From Liolophura sinensis (taxonomy: Eukaryota; Mollusca; Polyplacophora; Chitonida; Chitonidae): a DNA stretch of 64,000 nt. Every line of letters starts with the position of its first letter. The stretch's first letter is position 1. Below the pieces are notes generated by a model that was not told the origin of the DNA, made no database searches, and saw only the letters and a list, made by a program, of their open reading frames with translations. Shown here in pieces: positions 60,801-64,000 of this stretch. The stretch lies in assembly GCF_032854445.1 (NCBI RefSeq), contig NC_088302.1, forward strand, positions 34,503,979 to 34,567,978. Reading direction: 5' to 3'. The position numbers and the translations under genes were made by a program.

Positions 60801-63406
60801 TCTGAGCTGTACATTAACTATTCAGTATTCAGGGAGTATGTCGGTGATGATGGCCAACAAGGCACATTGGCCTGTGGTCAGAATAGTATCACTAACTGAT
60901 ACTAGTAGCACACTTCAGTTTTAAATGTGCTTTTCCTTTCAGAATACTCGGGAGACAGCCCAGGCCATAAAACACATGCACCTGAAACGTGCCTCTCGAT
61001 ACCTGAAAAAACGTGATTAAAAAGGAAGAAATTGTTCCTTTCAGAAGGTTCAATGGAGGAGTTGGACGCAAGGCTCAGGTACATTTTTTTACTGTATTTA
61101 TTTATAAAGAGGAGATTTATAGGCTAAATAATTATTTTTAACGTTGAGGCGTAAAGCCTAAACCAGTTGATTTTGCTTTACGCATTTGAAAAGCATTCCT
61201 GTTTTTCCCCAATGAATGTACATGAGTTATCTCCCCTTGATGCACCCTTCTGCTTTTACATATCTTGGAAGTTGATTATTAGAGTACATTAAATTCATGG
61301 ATACGTTTTTTAATCATGTGTGCTGTTATGTAATTAATGTTTCATTAATTTTTGACCTGACTTCAAACCTCTACTACAAACTAGCAATGATGATTGGAAC
61401 TTGCCCTCTCTGATTCCTGCTGAAAGGTGGTTCCCGTTGTACTCGAACCAATCTGAGCTGTGTTGTATACTGGGAGCGTTAAACGAAACTTCCCCTGTAA
61501 ATCAGAAGCATTTATAATGAACTGTAAATATTATTTTATTGTTTAACATTTTGCAGGCTAAGCAGTTCAAAACCGTTCAGGGTCGGTGGCCAAAGAAAAG
61601 TGCAGAATTTTTGCTGCAGCTGTTGAAGAATGCCGAAAGCAATGCTGAATTCAAGGTAATTGTGTGTCACAGATAATGTTTGCAGGAATTACCATTACTA
61701 ATATCATTTGGGGCCTCCGTTGCAGAGTCATTAGCTCGCTAGCCATCACAGTGACCCAGGAGCCCCTTAACAAAGCTGTCACTATGAGGTCAAGTCCAGC
61801 TCATGCTGGCTTCCTCTCTGGCCATACTTGATGTAAGGTCTGCAAACAGCTTGCGGATGGCCTTGGGTGTCTTCCCACCAGAATGCTGACCGCTGTCATT
61901 TAAGCGAAATATTCTTGAGTATGGGATAAAAAAAAGTAAGATAAAGTAAAGTAATTAAATAAATACAAAGATCATTTTCTTCATAATTCCTCATTTGTTC
62001 AAACTGCATTTAAGGTGAGTCATGGTATTGCATTAGTCTACTTGGCACTAATGGGGTTAATCAACAAGGGCAAGTAAGCAGTTGCTTAACATTCTTGCAG
62101 TCACTTAATGCAGTAATGCCATTTTGTCTTTGTAAAATAAACTTGAACATTACATTTAATTCACTAAGGTGGGTGGTTACTGTGGGCACTTCTTCCACCC
62201 ATAAACCTGAAAGCCGTCAAATGTGTTTCAAATTCTTGGAACACCATTCAAATAAATAAATGAATCCTATATTTTAGCTGACTGCTTTTCAGTTCTAGCC
62301 ATGGTCGCCAAATCTTAATGAAAGGCCGACATGATTAGACAATAACTGTTGAACATTTAGATTAAGGAATTTGCCAATTTCCCCCCCATCACTTGTGATG
62401 GTCTAGATTATGCTTACCTCTACTTTTATCTTCCTTTTCTTTGTGACTTTGACAGAGCCTGGACACAGACCACCTTGTGGTAGAGCACATCCAGGTAAAC
62501 CCTGCCCCCAAGATGAGGAGACGAACGTACAGAGCTCACGGCAGAATTAACCGTAAGTACTGCAGCCTGCTTATTTATTTATCTGTACACTAAGGAACAG
62601 CCTTCACTCTTGCCCTTTGCACCACTGGGGCCCTTTAGGCCTTGTAGGTGTGTGGCGAAAGACATTGGACTTGCATTAGGCTGGTCATGTGTGCAAAGAC
62701 CGTACTTCTCTTACCACACAGTCTGGTCTCCACCTTTTGTTACCCTAACCACCCCTGTGCAGTTTAATACCTCTTGTTCGGCGATAGACATGACAGAAAT
62801 AAATGAATGAAACATCCTGGTGCTTCTGGTTATATTTTAACAAAATTCCATCTATAATATCAACATGCTAGTAACACCAGAGATGTTTTGTTGTCGGGAG
62901 TTTTTTTACAGATGAAATGCTAAATACAAAAAACCCTGCGAGGTAATTTTGCCTATGTAAAACCCATCATAAGGTTCATACATTTCATACTACATGTGTT
63001 GGAATGGAAAAACTAACAAAGTAATACATGAAATATTTGAGTATTCAGACATACTTGGTGGGCTTTTCATCATTTAAATACAGCCTTAAATGCAGATTAC
63101 ATGGAGTAATGCAATGATGGAGTATGATTTTGTTTGTGAAGGCATTTGAAAGTGCTAAATACTGTATTGCATTATATTTGAATTTGAAAAAAAACCATAT
63201 GATATTAGATTATTAAAATATTCTGAAGCAGAGAAATGACTCCTGCTGATTTTCATATTGCAGCGTACATGAGCAGCCCTTGTCACATTGAGGTGATCTT
63301 AGCAGAGAGAGAACAGGCCATCCGCACTCCAACAGAAGATGAACCTGTCAAAAAGAAAGTCTCACAGAAGAAGTTAAAAAAACAGAAGATGATGATGAGA
63401 GATTGA
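57877..63406 (+). CDS. RPL17: Ribosomal protein L17 (uL22), complete
   Basis: Large-subunit ribosomal protein lining the peptide exit tunnel. Exons: 57877-57916, 58250-58290, 60943-61078, 61557-61655, 62456-62552, 63264-63406 (stop TGA 63404-63406); all phases agree. The product has 184 residues, the same as human RPL17. Start context CACGATGG gives [13 protein letters not shown]. Recognisable blocks are [71 protein letters not shown] and a lysine-rich end [13 protein letters not shown]. Exon 3 has one extra A in a six-A run (61006-61011) that would stop translation; the intact introns and conserved flanks argue for a sequencing error, not a pseudogene. Introns 2 and 3 host three box C/D snoRNA copies. 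Confidence 0.98.
58966..59043 (+). ncRNA. Box C/D snoRNA copy 1, RPL17 intron 2
   Basis: Box C ATGATGA (58970-58976), D' CTGA (58993-58996), a C'-like TGCTGAGATG and box D CTGA (59036-59039) are in order. TAGC and GCTG form a short terminal stem. The blocks upstream of D' (GGAACTTGCCCTCT) and D (GTACTCGAACCAAT) are the guide candidates. It would be released from the spliced intron of a ribosomal-protein host, as known for many animal snoRNAs. Mammalian RPL17 hosts SNORD58 copies; whether these are related is not established. Confidence 0.88.
60110..60395 (+). repeat. SINE-D, tRNA-derived
   Basis: The head GTCTGTCTGAAGTCGGGAGA with box-B-like GGGTTAAAACCC is followed by GTCATACAAAAAAC, CTTCCTCACTTGGC and CTGGTTGACCCAGTG blocks. 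It is unlike SINE-A, B and C. RPL17 intron 2, between the two snoRNA copies. Confidence 0.65.
60732..60809 (+). ncRNA. Box C/D snoRNA copy 2, RPL17 intron 2
   Basis: Identical to copy 1 from box C (60736-60742) to box D (60802-60805) and the next four bases, while the surrounding intron differs. This points to a small retained or recently duplicated unit. It lies about 140 bases before the next exon. Confidence 0.88.
61382..61460 (+). ncRNA. Box C/D snoRNA copy 3, RPL17 intron 3
   Basis: Box C at 61387-61393 and box D at 61453-61456. It differs from copies 1 and 2 at about six positions, all after D' or in the C'/spacer part (GATTCCTGCTGAAAGG, CCCGTTG). Both guide blocks are unchanged. About 97 bases separate box D from the next exon. 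Confidence 0.88.
61709..61938 (+). repeat. SINE-A, full length but diverged
   Basis: GGGGCCTCCGTTGCAGAGTC head, GAGGTCAAGTCC box B, body, GAATATTCTTGAGTATGGG and an A-rich tail. RPL17 intron 4. Confidence 0.88.
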
Positions 63407-63442
63407 GACTCCCTAACAGCTGCAATGATGTGTTTGCGAAAA

Positions 63443-63448
63443 AATAAA
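63443..63448 (+). promoter_or_regulatory. RPL17: RPL17 poly(A) signal
   Basis: AATAAA 37 bases after the stop codon, followed by a T-rich GTGGTCTTTTTTT region typical of cleavage sites. Confidence 0.85.
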
Positions 63449-63515
63449 TATGACAAGTGGAAAAGTGGTCTTTTTTTACATTCTTGGGAATTAAGGCAGA
63501 TATCACGTTATAGTG

Positions 63516-63938
63516 TTAAAGGAGAAGAAAATTTAAATATCAAACAAATACCATTGAAAAGAGTATGCATTTCCTCGCAGGTGCATGCCATCAAAAAATT
63601 CTAATATGTACCTCAAGTTGATAAATTATAAATAAAGTCAGCGCCAAAATCCGCTGTTGGCGACTCCATTTTGCCTAAAAACTTGTCCTTAAGTTAAGTA
63701 GAACTCTTCTTCCCAGAAGGTGGCGAACAGTAGTTTGTTTTCCGCTTGACGATCGGGACACCGGAATGTTGGACGTAGGTTCCGAGTTTAAACGAACAAG
63801 CTGGGCAGTTTTAACAACTCTCATTGGCTGAGAGGCAGCACACCCCCAGCATAAATTACAATGTGTTAAAGATGGAGGACGCGACGGACTCCGCCTTTTC
63901 AGCCTGTGGTGTCATTTTTTTTTAAGTTTTCTTCTTAA
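63516..63938. mobile_element. Second copy of the TTAAAGGAGAAG MITE
   Basis: Starts TTAAAGGAGAAGAAAATTTA and runs as the reverse complement of 32461-33033 (GAGTATGCATTTCCTCGCAG, TTGGACGTAGGTTCCGAG, AACTCTCATTGGCTGAGAGG). About 150 bp shorter, with a degraded far end. It begins about 70 bases after the RPL17 poly(A) signal. Confidence 0.8.
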
Positions 63939-63967
63939 ATATAAGATATCTATAATGCAATAGAAGG

Positions 63968-64000
63968 CTGCGGTGCCCCAGTGGTTATAGGGTCTGCTCC
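63968..64000 (+). repeat. tRNA-like head cut by the window edge
   Basis: GCGGTGCCCCAGTGGTTATA resembles a box A (TGGCNNAGTGG). Box B and everything after lie outside, so tRNA gene and SINE cannot be told apart; SINE is likelier given the density here. Confidence 0.4.

Noticed and set aside
63113-63245. A fourth box C/D snoRNA in RPL17 intron 5 (ATGATGG ... CTGA)
   Set aside because: Box C is imperfect, the spacing is about 130 bases, and no guide block or terminal stem matches the three real copies.
57877-63406. RPL17 as a pseudogene because of the frame break in exon 3
   Set aside because: Introns, phases, start, stop, poly(A) signal and conservation are intact; a single homopolymer base explains it.

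Overview
This is an AT-rich nuclear window from a spiralian animal, most likely a mollusc. I infer that from a dense tRNA-derived SINE population of a type I associate with bivalves and gastropods, from intron-rich genes with short exons, and from the protein sequences. Four host genes can be assembled exon by exon from reading frame and splice phase. No virus-derived element was recognised.

Layout: (1) 1-2029, plus strand: the 3' end of a protein with von Willebrand factor A (VWA) domains, cut by the left edge, followed by a roughly 1.1 kb 3' UTR. (2) 3.2-9.5 kb: intergenic DNA with SINE scraps, a 200-base assembly gap and a short inverted-repeat element. (3) 9.3-10.9 kb: a nested inverted-repeat structure with a deletion-derived Tc1-like transposon inside it. 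(4) 11570-21971, plus strand: twelve exons of an unrecognised coiled-coil protein with a Ser-rich tail, followed by a 79-bp minisatellite. (5) 27.07-28.04 kb: a second minisatellite (about 68 bp unit) between two convergent genes. (6) 54436 down to 29621, minus strand: a complete MEK1/2 (MAP2K) gene of about 25 kb, with SINEs and MITE-like elements in its introns. (7) 56.5-63.4 kb, plus strand: complete ribosomal protein L17 (RPL17, uL22), arranged head-to-head with MEK, with three copies of one box C/D snoRNA in its introns. (8) The right edge holds a second copy of a MITE also found in a MEK intron, and the start of a tRNA-like head.

The most notable feature is in MEK. The exon encoding the proline-rich insert and the MAIFELL segment exists twice in tandem (38868-38953 and 38527-38648). 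Both copies enter in phase 1 and leave in phase 0. Including both, or skipping both, would break the frame, so only mutually exclusive use gives kinase. The two predicted proteins are 392 and 404 residues and differ in the insert that in vertebrate MEK1 carries scaffold and PAK-regulatory sites.

The second is the RPL17 snoRNA trio: two copies identical from box C to box D, and a third that differs only outside the two guide-like blocks.

Three otherwise well-conserved coding exons (VWA, coiled-coil, RPL17) each contain a one-base indel. I read these mainly as draft-assembly errors. All exon coordinates were set by hand from reading frame and GT/AG boundaries; repeat edges are good to a few bases at best.
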